The position numbers and the translations under genes are program-made. 33,836 nucleotides of DNA from Vicinamibacteria bacterium. Its GTDB lineage: Bacteria > Acidobacteriota > Vicinamibacteria > Fen-336. Position 1 is the stretch's first letter. Each line of letters opens with the position of its first letter. Location: the NCBI GenBank assembly GCA_016934575.1, contig JAFGSN010000188.1, forward strand, positions 1 to 33,836, given 5' to 3'. This document shows, piece after piece, positions 24,129 through 30,974 of the stretch. Under the pieces are notes generated by a model. That model worked only from the letters and a program-made list of their open reading frames with translations, had not been told where the DNA came from and searched no databases.

Positions 24129-24581
24129 ATGCGGCTCAAGGAATCCCTGATCACGCGCGGCCAGTTCATCAACGGATGGCTGTCCGCGACGGCCTCGTTG
24201 TTTCTGACCGCGCTCGTCTATCCCGTGCTGCGATTTCTGGAGACGCCGGGAAAGGACGTCCGGCCGACAAACGTGGCTCTTCCGTTGAAAGACTATGCGC
24301 TGGCGCTCAATTCGGCGGCTTTGTTTCCCTTCGGATCCCGGCCGGGCTTGCTCATCCGGACGGAAGCGGACGAATGGATCGCCCTGGACGCCGTTTGCAC
24401 GCACTTCGAATGCACGGTCCGTTACGACTCAGGCGCGCGACACATCCACTGCCCTTGCCACAACGGCTTTTTCGACATCCACGGCCGGAACACCGGCGGC
24501 CCGCCGCCCCGGCCGCTCGAGCGCTATCAAGTCCGGATCGAAGGCGACGCCTTGATCATCTCGCGCGAGGGCGCGGCGTGA
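24129..24581 (+). CDS. petC: Rieske [2Fe-2S] protein of a quinol-oxidising complex
   Basis: This 150-residue protein has a single N-terminal membrane helix (about 15-38) and a Rieske fold. The cluster motifs are C90-T-H92 (CTHFEC) and C108-P-C-H111 (HCPCHNGFFD); C95 and C110 are the usual disulfide cysteines. The proline-rich loop GGPPPRPL (about 121-128) is present. It should move between cytochrome b and an electron acceptor, taking electrons from quinol on the outer side of the inner membrane. At 150 residues it is compact, like b6f/thiobacillus-type Rieske proteins. It starts 7 bases after sdhB and overlaps the cytochrome b gene by GTGA, so it is translated with both. No strong ribosome binding site is seen before the ATG. 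Confidence 0.92.
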   Translation: MRLKESLITRGQFINGWLSATASLFLTALVYPVLRFLETPGKDVRPTNVALPLKDYALALNSAALFPFGSRPGLLIRTEADEWIALDAVCTHFECTVRYDSGARHIHCPCHNGFFDIHGRNTGGPPPRPLERYQVRIEGDALIISREGAA

Positions 24582-25918
24582 TCCCGGACGCTCGACGACC
24601 ACGATTCGCGCCGCGACAGATCCGGACGGCCGCCGGCAACTGGCTTGCGCGGAGAATCAAGGCCGACGGAGTCCTGCGTTTCCTTCAAAAAAAGACCGTG
24701 CCTCTTCACCGGCACTCGTCGTGGTATTACTGGGGCAACGCCGTCCTTACCCTTTTCATGGTGCAGGTCCTCACGGGCATCGCGCTGCTTTTCCATTACC
24801 AGCCCACGCCCGACACGGCCTTCGAGAGCGTGCGTACGATCGTGCTCGACGCGCGCTTCGGCTGGTGGATACGCTCCGTGCACGCCTGGTCGGCGAACAT
24901 CATGGTCGGCGCGGCCTTCGTCCATCTCTTCAGCGCGTACTTCCTCAAATCCTATCGACGGCCGCGCGAGCTGACCTGGCTGAGCGGCATGGGCATGTGC
25001 TTCATCCTTCTGGGATTCGGCTTCAGCGGATATCTCCTGCCGTGGAACGAGCTGTCCTTCTTCGCGACCAAGGTCGGCACGGGCATCGTCGAGACCACGC
25101 CGCTTGTGGGCCATTTTTTAAAGATCTTCTTGCGCGGGGGTGAGGAAGTCGGCGGCTCTTCGCTCACCCGTTTCTTCGCCATTCACGTGGCGGTGTTGCC
25201 GTCGCTGATGCTGGCTCTTCTCGCCGCGCATCTCTTCCTTGTCCAAGTGCACGGCATGAGCCTGCCCCCGTCGCTTGAAACTCGGCCGACGGTCAAGACG
25301 AGAGCCTTTTTCCCCGAGTTCGTTCTGCGAGAGGCGGCAGTCGCGTGTCTCCTCATCGCCGTCGTCGTGAGCCTGGCGGCGCTCTTTCCATGCGAGGTCG
25401 GCCAGAAAGCCGATCCCATGCAACCCACTCCGCCCGACATCCGTCCGGAATGGTACTTCCTGTTCATGTACGAAGCCCTGCAATGGCTGCCCGCGAAGAT
25501 CGGTCCATGGGACGGCGGTTTCATCGGCGTTTTTCTCTTCTCCGGGCTTTTCGCCGTCCTCTTCGCCATCCCCTTCCTCGACCGTTCGCCGGCCCACGGA
25601 CGTTCCGGCCGTTTCTGGAGATTCGCGGGCGCGGGCTTCGCGGCGTTTCTCCTGATCACGACGTTTCTGGCGACAAGAGAAGCCCCGGATGAGACCGCGT
25701 CGCATTCTCTCCGGGAAGCCGCGACCGAGTCCGAAACCATGTCCGCGCGCAACGCCGATACGGCGCCATCCGTTGACGAGGAGCAGAAACGTAAGGCTCG
25801 CGACAGCATGCCGGCGCTGGTCATATTCCTCACGCTCGCCCTGGCGACGGCCTGCTTCCTCTGGGTGAAATCACGCGATATCGAAACGCTGCGAAAGCGG
25901 GGTTTTTTCGACTCGTGA
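24578..25918 (+). CDS. petB: Cytochrome b of a Rieske/cytochrome b complex (fused b6 and subunit IV type)
   Basis: The product is about 446 residues. Heme histidines are H102/H116 in helix B and H203/H218 in helix D. The 14 residues between the helix-D pair match the b6f spacing rather than the 13 of bc1. The quinol-site motif is PEWY at 290-293. The chain continues through the subunit-IV-like helices to a charged linker (about 370-410) and one extra C-terminal helix (about 415-432). It would form the membrane core with the Rieske protein. GTG at 24578 overlaps the Rieske stop; the open frame further upstream is an antisense/overlap artefact. No cytochrome c1, f or other c-type subunit follows: the next gene is on the opposite strand. 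The cytochrome b call is secure; the acceptor is unknown. Confidence 0.92.
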   Translation: MIPDARRPRFAPRQIRTAAGNWLARRIKADGVLRFLQKKTVPLHRHSSWYYWGNAVLTLFMVQVLTGIALLFHYQPTPDTAFESVRTIVLDARFGWWIRSVHAWSANIMVGAAFVHLFSAYFLKSYRRPRELTWLSGMGMCFILLGFGFSGYLLPWNELSFFATKVGTGIVETTPLVGHFLKIFLRGGEEVGGSSLTRFFAIHVAVLPSLMLALLAAHLFLVQVHGMSLPPSLETRPTVKTRAFFPEFVLREAAVACLLIAVVVSLAALFPCEVGQKADPMQPTPPDIRPEWYFLFMYEALQWLPAKIGPWDGGFIGVFLFSGLFAVLFAIPFLDRSPAHGRSGRFWRFAGAGFAAFLLITTFLATREAPDETASHSLREAATESETMSARNADTAPSVDEEQKRKARDSMPALVIFLTLALATACFLWVKSRDIETLRKRGFFDS

Positions 25919-25962
25919 TCAACCGCGCCCGCGGCATTCGGCAATCCGACAGGTCGCAATCT

Positions 25963-26868
25963 TTACGAAGCCGGCGTAACGAGTCCATCCCCGGCGAGCG
26001 CCACGGCGTTCGGATCGTGCGCGGCGTGGCGGCGGCGCGCGAGGTCGAAGCGGCTCGTGGCGTAGCAATAAAGGCAACCCATCACGCACGTGTCATAGGC
26101 GCCGATGTCGCGACTGACGACGCAACGGCAATCACGACGCTGCCCGGGATCTTTACGATTCGTAACCTCGACTCCGAAGACGCCGCGGATGAGGTCGTCG
26201 TCGACGCATTTTCCCGGAGAAACACCGAGGGGACGCAAGTCGACGGACTCCGCGCAACTCTGGATCATGATCCCATGCGACGCCGCGATCGCCGTCATTT
26301 CCGGAATCAATGCGCGAAGGCTCTCCTCATTCGGCCTGCCCCATGGCTGGAGATCGGCGGGCAGCTCCCGCATGCGCCTTTCGGTTTTTCGATAATCATT
26401 AAAGAAGCTGACGACACAACGCCGCGTGCGGCCGTTCAACGAGCGCGCGATACGTTCGAATCGCTCGACGTGAAACGGGACGTTCGTCGACGGCGAGAGC
26501 AGTATCGGATCGTAACGCCACACGACCCGCTCCGGACCGACGCAAGCCGCGAGCTCGCGGAAAGCCTCGATCGCGACATTCACGACCGGCGTTCGCGGCT
26601 CAAGCCGCCTCGGATTGTCAAGTATCGTGTACAGAAAGTAGTACCGATATCCGCGCTCGTCCAGCTCTTTCAGATACGGCATCAATGGAACGGCATGACG
26701 TGTCCAGAAGACGATCGCCTCGACCTTCTCGGGCGCGAGATCGACGCGCGTCACGCGCCTTGAATCAAAGGGATTCGCGACTTCGCAAAAACCGGCGCGG
26801 ATTCTCTTCAAAAACCACTCCGCATAGAGAGCGGGTATGTCCGTCCGGCGGCTGGCGCTGATGATCAC
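25963..26868 (-). CDS. DUF1848 family protein
   Basis: The 301-residue protein matches DUF1848 from its first residues (MIISASRRTDIPALYAEWFLKRI) through IVFWTRHAVPLMPYL and WRYDPILLSP. The C-terminal cysteine cluster CRCVVSRDIGAYDTCVMGC followed by YCYA is the family's metal or Fe-S ligand region. The family resembles radical-SAM/spore-photoproduct-lyase-like folds, but its reaction is not established. The spacing of cysteines suggests a [4Fe-4S] cluster. It is probably cytoplasmic. The gene is convergent with the cytochrome b gene (44 bases) and divergent from the HU gene. ATG at 26868 is used. The family assignment is strong; no function is claimed. Confidence 0.88.
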   Translation of the reverse strand: MIISASRRTDIPALYAEWFLKRIRAGFCEVANPFDSRRVTRVDLAPEKVEAIVFWTRHAVPLMPYLKELDERGYRYYFLYTILDNPRRLEPRTPVVNVAIEAFRELAACVGPERVVWRYDPILLSPSTNVPFHVERFERIARSLNGRTRRCVVSFFNDYRKTERRMRELPADLQPWGRPNEESLRALIPEMTAIAASHGIMIQSCAESVDLRPLGVSPGKCVDDDLIRGVFGVEVTNRKDPGQRRDCRCVVSRDIGAYDTCVMGCLYCYATSRFDLARRRHAAHDPNAVALAGDGLVTPAS

Positions 26869-26901
26869 TAGGCCAATCTATACGAAATTGCATTAATAGC
26901 G

Positions 26902-26950
26902 TAAAATACCGCGGATTTCGGCCCTTCTCGGGCCGCAACCTTCAAGGAGG
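26902..26950 (+). promoter_or_regulatory. -10-like element and ribosome binding site of the HU gene
   Basis: TAAAAT at 26902-26907 is a good -10 candidate; the -35 is weak. A strong AAGGAGG at 26944-26950 sits 6 bases before the TTG start at 26957 and decides that start. Confidence 0.45.
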
Positions 26951-26956
26951 CACGGA

Positions 26957-27325
26957 TTGCCAGCTCGAAAAAAGACGACAGGTCGCAAAGCGACCAAGAA
27001 AGACAGCTTTTCGTTCAACAGATCCGCGACGCCCCGAACCAAGAGCGAGATCTTCCGCCTGCTCGCTGAAGCCACGGAAGTGTCGCGCAAGGACGTCTCT
27101 CGTGTGTTCGCGGCCCTCACGGCGATGATCGGCCAGGACGTCGTCAAACCGGGCGTATTCACTCTGCCCGGTCTCGCCAAGATCTACGTTGTCAGAAAGC
27201 CGGCGACCAAGGCCCGCAAGGGCGTCAATCCCTTCACCGGCGAACCCATGACCTTCAAGGCCAAGCCGGCGCGTAACGTGGTCAAGATCCGCGCCTTGGC
27301 GGGTCTCAAGAGCTTCGTGAGCTAG
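26957..27325 (+). CDS. HU-family DNA-binding protein with basic N-terminal extension
   Basis: The 122-residue protein starts at a TTG supported by AAGGAGG 6 bases upstream. Residues 1-27 form a lysine/arginine-rich tail (PARKKTTGRKATKKD). The HU/IHF fold follows: TKSEIFRLLAEATEVSRKDVSRVFAALTAMIG (about 28-59) as the helical dimer part, then GVFTLPGLAKIYVVRKPATKARKGVNPFTGE, where the beta arm NPFTGE matches the conserved DNA-wrapping loop (RNPxTG). It should bend or wrap DNA in the nucleoid. The long basic tail suggests added non-specific DNA contact. It is a single-gene unit with a strong terminator 20 bases after the stop, the best in the window. Confidence 0.9.
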   Translation: MPARKKTTGRKATKKDSFSFNRSATPRTKSEIFRLLAEATEVSRKDVSRVFAALTAMIGQDVVKPGVFTLPGLAKIYVVRKPATKARKGVNPFTGEPMTFKAKPARNVVKIRALAGLKSFVS

Positions 27326-27344
27326 AAGACGGCGATTCGACACA

Positions 27345-27375
27345 AAGCCCGGGGAGCATTCCTCGGGCTTTTTTT
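27345..27375 (+). terminator. Intrinsic terminator after the HU gene
   Basis: A 10-base stem, AAGCCCGGGG (27345-27354) pairing with CCTCGGGCTT (27361-27370), has one G-U pair and a 6-base loop and is followed by five more T residues. It is a textbook rho-independent terminator. It may also serve the convergent glycosyltransferase gene, with a weaker T-run on that strand. Confidence 0.9.
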
Positions 27376-27381
27376 GTCTTG

Positions 27382-28593
27382 TCAGTCCGACGGCCAGATC
27401 TTGACGCGCGGCAAATGCAGCCAGCCGCCGATGAGGTGCAGGCCAATCATGATGAAGAAAACGTCGACTGTCGTCCTGGGTTGACGCGAGTCGAAACGTT
27501 CAGCCAAGCGTCGAAAACGGGCGGAATGACGCAAAGCCATGACCGCGCCGCAGGCGGCGACGAGGAAGTACGCCGGGAAAATGTAGCGATCCGCCTTACG
27601 ATCAGAGAGGCTGAAAACGAGCACATAAAGAAGCGTCATGACAAGACACGTGATCCCGGCGCGCCGCGTGCCGTTCGAGGGATCCGCTCTCCCCGTCCAA
27701 ACCCGCTTGCGCTCCCGCCAACCGAGAGCGATCAGCACGAGACTCCATGGAAAGGAAAACCACAAAACGCGCGCGGCATACCAGACGAGGTTTTCGGTCT
27801 TCCGCGGGATGAACGCGGCGCCGTGAGGCGCCGCCGCCGTCTTGAGCTGCCGGCCGAGATACGGTCCGATGAAACCTTCCCCCGTCATGGACCGGAAGGC
27901 GGCTTCATAGAGCACGGCCGCGGCAAACATGACGGCGATGGCGACGATGAGCATCGTCCATGCGCGTCGCATCCCTGGCCCCTTGCGATCAGTCAACAAC
28001 AGAACGGCGCATGCGATCGGCGGGAAGACGACCAGAATTCCCTTGACGTACATCAATCCCACGAAGGCGCAAGCGGTAAGCAGGCCCCAAACGGCCCGCG
28101 CGCGGGAACGCTCGGTGCCATACAGGGCCGCGAGGAAACACAGAAGGACGATCTGCTCGTGGTTGGCGCGAAGGCGGTATGTAAAGGCGATGGGAATGAG
28201 CTGGAGCAGCCACGACAGGGTTCGCGCCTCGAGGCCGCCGACGAAAAGCGCGGCAAGCCGTTGGATCAAAATGATGGTGCAAGCCAGATAGAGAGTATTG
28301 ACCGCGTAGGCCGCCTGTCGCGGCGGATATCCCAGGCGCGCGAGAAGCGCCGGCGGCCAGAAGACGCCGGCCGGATGCTCGCGATAGAGACCGGCGGCGC
28401 TCCAGTGATCGCTCCACCATTCAGGCGCGATCCATCGCGCCATCGGCTCCTGGGCCAGCCTGACCGAGATCGCAACGTGCAAGGAAGAGTCCGGGTCGCG
28501 CGTCCGGAAACCGACCATGGCGATGAAGAAGAGGATCATCGAGAGAGCAACGAGCCATGCGCCGACCTCCTTGAGGCCGAAATATCTTCCCAC
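27382..28593 (-). CDS. GT-C / PMT-like membrane glycosyltransferase
   Basis: The product has about 403 residues with roughly ten to eleven membrane helices. The first extracytoplasmic loop FRTRDPDSSLHVAISVRLAQ holds the acidic D-x-D motif, and it is followed by WWSDHW and HPAGVFWPPALLARLGYPP, the pattern of ArnT/PMT (GT39/83-like) enzymes. A later SFPWSLVLIALGWRERKRVW and DRKADRYIFPAYFLVAACG match their C-terminal helices. It would transfer a sugar from a polyprenyl-phosphate carrier to lipid A, a protein or another glycan in the periplasm. The start is weak: the frame begins with GTG at 28593 without a good ribosome binding site, and a strong AAGGAGG near 28569 serves an out-of-frame ATG, so the true start could be inside. 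The class is firm. Confidence 0.8.
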   Translation of the reverse strand: MGRYFGLKEVGAWLVALSMILFFIAMVGFRTRDPDSSLHVAISVRLAQEPMARWIAPEWWSDHWSAAGLYREHPAGVFWPPALLARLGYPPRQAAYAVNTLYLACTIILIQRLAALFVGGLEARTLSWLLQLIPIAFTYRLRANHEQIVLLCFLAALYGTERSRARAVWGLLTACAFVGLMYVKGILVVFPPIACAVLLLTDRKGPGMRRAWTMLIVAIAVMFAAAVLYEAAFRSMTGEGFIGPYLGRQLKTAAAPHGAAFIPRKTENLVWYAARVLWFSFPWSLVLIALGWRERKRVWTGRADPSNGTRRAGITCLVMTLLYVLVFSLSDRKADRYIFPAYFLVAACGAVMALRHSARFRRLAERFDSRQPRTTVDVFFIMIGLHLIGGWLHLPRVKIWPSD

Positions 28594-28922
28594 TATCGCG
28601 CAACAAGGCGCCGTCCGGGCAAGGTGGCGTCATGGCCGGATGCCGCGCTTGAAAAGAGAGCCCGCTTGTCGCGAGGATGCTTACGGGCGACAGGTTGCGT
28701 TTTCGGAGCACACATGATCATCAACCGCCAAGCATATATGAACGCGGCCGACGAAACGGGCCGCGACGAGGCGCGCAAGACTTCTCCAGGCGCGGACGCG
28801 TTGCCGTTCGTTTCAGCCCTGGAACGCGCCTGCGCCCTGTGATCAATGACTTCAAAGGCCGTGCCGCATCGACAGAAGCGTCTCGCTCGAACGTCTCGAC
28901 GGCAACAACGACCGTGCAGGCG
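28594..28922. other. Intergenic region, no gene seen
   Basis: This 329-base spacer lies between two leftward genes and should carry the promoter of the glycosyltransferase. No ribosome binding site-backed frame, tRNA-like fold or hairpin with a T-run was recognised. Confidence 0.5.
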
Positions 28923-29519
28923 TCACTTCGACGCGTTCTGGAGCATGACGCGCAACGCCCCGTAACTCACTGTCTCGCTGATTCGCTCCACGGCTCGTGT
29001 CAACTCGGTGTCTGGACTGATAAGCGCATCCCGGACCATGAAGACGTCGAAATCGCGCTCGGCCGCGCCCTGGTATGTAGCGAGCACGCAACCGGTAGCG
29101 CTGAGACCAACAAGAAACAACGCATTCACGCCCTTTTCACGAAGTAGAGTCTCCAACTCGGTCTTTTTGAAGGCGCTCGGGTGGTTCTTCACGACCTTCG
29201 GATCGTCGGGTTTTATAGCGATGGAGCTTGGAAACTCGAAAGGCTCCGTATCGGGCTTGGGCCCCCAGTTTGGGTCAGTGTGATAGATCCGGATGACCGG
29301 ATGCCCGTTTTGGCGAAACTGGGCGATCGCATAATTGATCATCTCCGGCGCGAGTTTCTTATCCTGATCCGACATGTAAGAAAGGAACGCGTTCTGGACG
29401 TCGATGACCAGCAGCGCCGGCCTCATCTTGGGAGTCGGCGCTGTCGGCGTCTCGGCCGCCACTGACGATCCCGCCACCGCCGTCAGAACGCCGACCGCCA
29501 ACGTCATGGCTTTCTTCAT
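28923..29519 (-). CDS. Exported isochorismatase-fold cysteine hydrolase
   Basis: The 198-residue product has a signal peptide (MKKAMTLAVGVLTAVAGSSVAAE, cleaved near 22). The isochorismatase-like domain follows: catalytic aspartate in VIDVQN at 40, lysine in VVKNHPSAF at 111 and cysteine in SATGCVLAT at 144, the D-K-C triad. Family members hydrolyse amides or vinyl ethers such as nicotinamide, isochorismate or N-carbamoyl compounds; the substrate is not readable here. Family members are usually cytoplasmic, so export is unusual. The ATG at 29519 is preferred, with GGAGGAG just upstream; the frame is open further back to 29630 without one. It is divergent from the alkD-ridA pair. Confidence 0.87.
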   Translation of the reverse strand: MKKAMTLAVGVLTAVAGSSVAAETPTAPTPKMRPALLVIDVQNAFLSYMSDQDKKLAPEMINYAIAQFRQNGHPVIRIYHTDPNWGPKPDTEPFEFPSSIAIKPDDPKVVKNHPSAFKKTELETLLREKGVNALFLVGLSATGCVLATYQGAAERDFDVFMVRDALISPDTELTRAVERISETVSYGALRVMLQNASK

Positions 29520-29595
29520 TTCTCCTCCGAGCGATAATCGCACCATGCGCCGGATTGTAGGCGGTTGTTCCCGCCCGTACAAACCTCCGTGCGTA

Positions 29596-29624
29596 TTGAA
29601 CGGACAATGCCTTCCTGACAAAAT
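29596..29624 (+). promoter_or_regulatory. Candidate promoter of the alkD-ridA pair
   Basis: TTGAAC at 29596-29601 and CAAAAT at 29619-29624 are spaced by exactly 17 bases and sit 61 bases before the ATG at 29686. Each element matches consensus at four of six positions. Confidence 0.45.
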
Positions 29625-29685
29625 CAACACAAGAGTCTTGATCGATCAGTCCAAGGCTCGTCAATCGCATGACTGGAGCGGGACA

Positions 29686-30537
29686 ATGACGACACCGACG
29701 CCCGGCGCCATCGCTCGCGATGCAATCAAGCTTCTCAAAGCGAAGGCCGATCCGCGCAAGGCGCGCGCCGCCCAGACCTACTTCAAGGAATCCGTCTACG
29801 TGTTCGGCCTCTCGGCGCCCGAGGTCCGCGCCATCGCCCTTCAGCTCCACCGGCGAATCAGGAGCGTCTGGACCGCCGACGATGCCGTCGCGCTCTGCGA
29901 TCTCCTGTTTCCTCGTCCGCAACTGGAGGCCAAGGGAGTCGCCACGCTCGTTCTGCGGCGCTTTCGCCGAGAGTATTCGGAGAGTCTCTTCTCCAAGGCG
30001 CATAAATGGCTGCGGGCGGACTATCTGGACAACTGGGCCTCGGTCGACTCTTTCTGTCCGGAGATCGTGGGAACGCTGCTTCAATCATTCCCACGCTTGG
30101 TCCGAAAAATCGAGGCATGGGCCGTTTCGCCCAACCGCTGGGTGCGCCGGGCTTCGATTGTTTCGTTCATCAAGCTCGCGAAGCGGGACGCCTACAAGCA
30201 AGCAGTCTACGCGATGGCGCGCCGTCACTTCGCATCCGACGACGATCTCATTCACAAGGCGACGGGCTGGCTTTTACGAGAGGCGGGCAAGCGGGACATG
30301 GAGGCGCTCGAGAGTTTCTTGCTTCGCCACGGACCGCGCATCCCTCGCACGACGCTTCGCTATGCGATCGAGCGTTTCCCGCCGGCGAGACGGCGCGAGA
30401 TGCTCGAGACGACGCGCGCGCGCCGCTCGATCAGGCCGCGCGTCCAGAAAGCGCGCCGGTCCCGAAGCAAGAACGCGGACGATGGAGTATCATCCCGCGT
30501 ATTAGAAGCGCATCGACTCTCAAGGAGCACGAAATGA
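29686..30537 (+). CDS. AlkD-like DNA alkylation repair protein
   Basis: The 283-residue protein is all-alpha, with HEAT-like repeats from about residue 10 to 230: AQTYFKESVYVFGLSAPEVRAIA, then LEAKGVATLVLRRF, LDNWASVDSFCPEIVG (about 113-128), SPNRWVRRASIVSFIKLAK and HKATGWLLREAGKRD. The NWASVD segment aligns with the region of the catalytic aspartate in AlkD-type glycosylases, which remove bulky or cationic alkyl-purines without base flipping. A basic C-terminal tail (about 240-283; RRSIRPRVQKARRSRSK) is an extension beyond the core and may add DNA affinity. ATG at 29686 has a GGAG-type site. Its stop overlaps the ridA start by 4 bases (ATGA). The family call is good; activity is inferred. 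Confidence 0.85.
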   Translation: MTTPTPGAIARDAIKLLKAKADPRKARAAQTYFKESVYVFGLSAPEVRAIALQLHRRIRSVWTADDAVALCDLLFPRPQLEAKGVATLVLRRFRREYSESLFSKAHKWLRADYLDNWASVDSFCPEIVGTLLQSFPRLVRKIEAWAVSPNRWVRRASIVSFIKLAKRDAYKQAVYAMARRHFASDDDLIHKATGWLLREAGKRDMEALESFLLRHGPRIPRTTLRYAIERFPPARRREMLETTRARRSIRPRVQKARRSRSKNADDGVSSRVLEAHRLSRSTK

Positions 30538-30917
30538 CGCGAAAGGCCGTGCACCCCGATCGAGGACCAAAGCCGGTGGGTCCATACTCCCCGGCGATCG
30601 CTTTCGGCGAACTCGTTTTCATCTCGGGACAGGGTCCCATGAATCCCGACACGGGCCAGATCGAACGAGGCGACGTCGTCGACGAGTTCAAGATCGCGAT
30701 GAGCAACGTCCGGCTGCTGCTCGAGGCCGCCGGCAGCGCGATGGATCGCGTGCTCAAGGTCACGCTGTATCTGGCCGACATCAACGATTTCGCCCGCGTC
30801 AATGAAGCCTACAAGGCGTATTTCAGCGAGCCCTATCCCGCCCGCTCAACAATCCAGGCAGGACGGCTTCCGCTTGAAATCAAGGTCGAGGTCGACGTCA
30901 TCGCGGCGAAAAGCTAG
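30534..30917 (+). CDS. ridA: RidA-family enamine/imine deaminase
   Basis: The 127-residue protein has the full RidA (YjgF/YER057c/UK114) profile: KPVGPYSPAI, FISGQGPMNPDTG, DVVDEFKIAMSNVRLLLEAAGSAMDRV, KVTLYLADINDFARVNEAYKAYF and YPARSTIQAGRLPLEIKVEVDVIA. The catalytic arginine is R104 and the conserved glutamate is E119, matching R105/E120 of E. coli RidA. It hydrolyses reactive 2-aminoacrylate-like enamines from PLP enzymes and forms trimers in the cytoplasm. AAGGAG at 30522-30527 precedes the ATG at 30534, which overlaps the alkD stop. The gene pairs with alkD in one transcript. Assignment is very secure. Confidence 0.95.
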   Translation: MTRKAVHPDRGPKPVGPYSPAIAFGELVFISGQGPMNPDTGQIERGDVVDEFKIAMSNVRLLLEAAGSAMDRVLKVTLYLADINDFARVNEAYKAYFSEPYPARSTIQAGRLPLEIKVEVDVIAAKS

Positions 30918-30974
30918 CGCAAGCGGCGTTCAAGCCGGCCAGTGTCGCGCGAGACGGCGAATCATCTTGCTCGC

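Noticed and set aside
27379-28842. A 487-residue open frame on the plus strand
   Set aside because: It is antisense to the GT-C gene, rich in Arg/Asp/Glu, lacks a ribosome binding site and matches no family. High GC leaves such shadow frames open.
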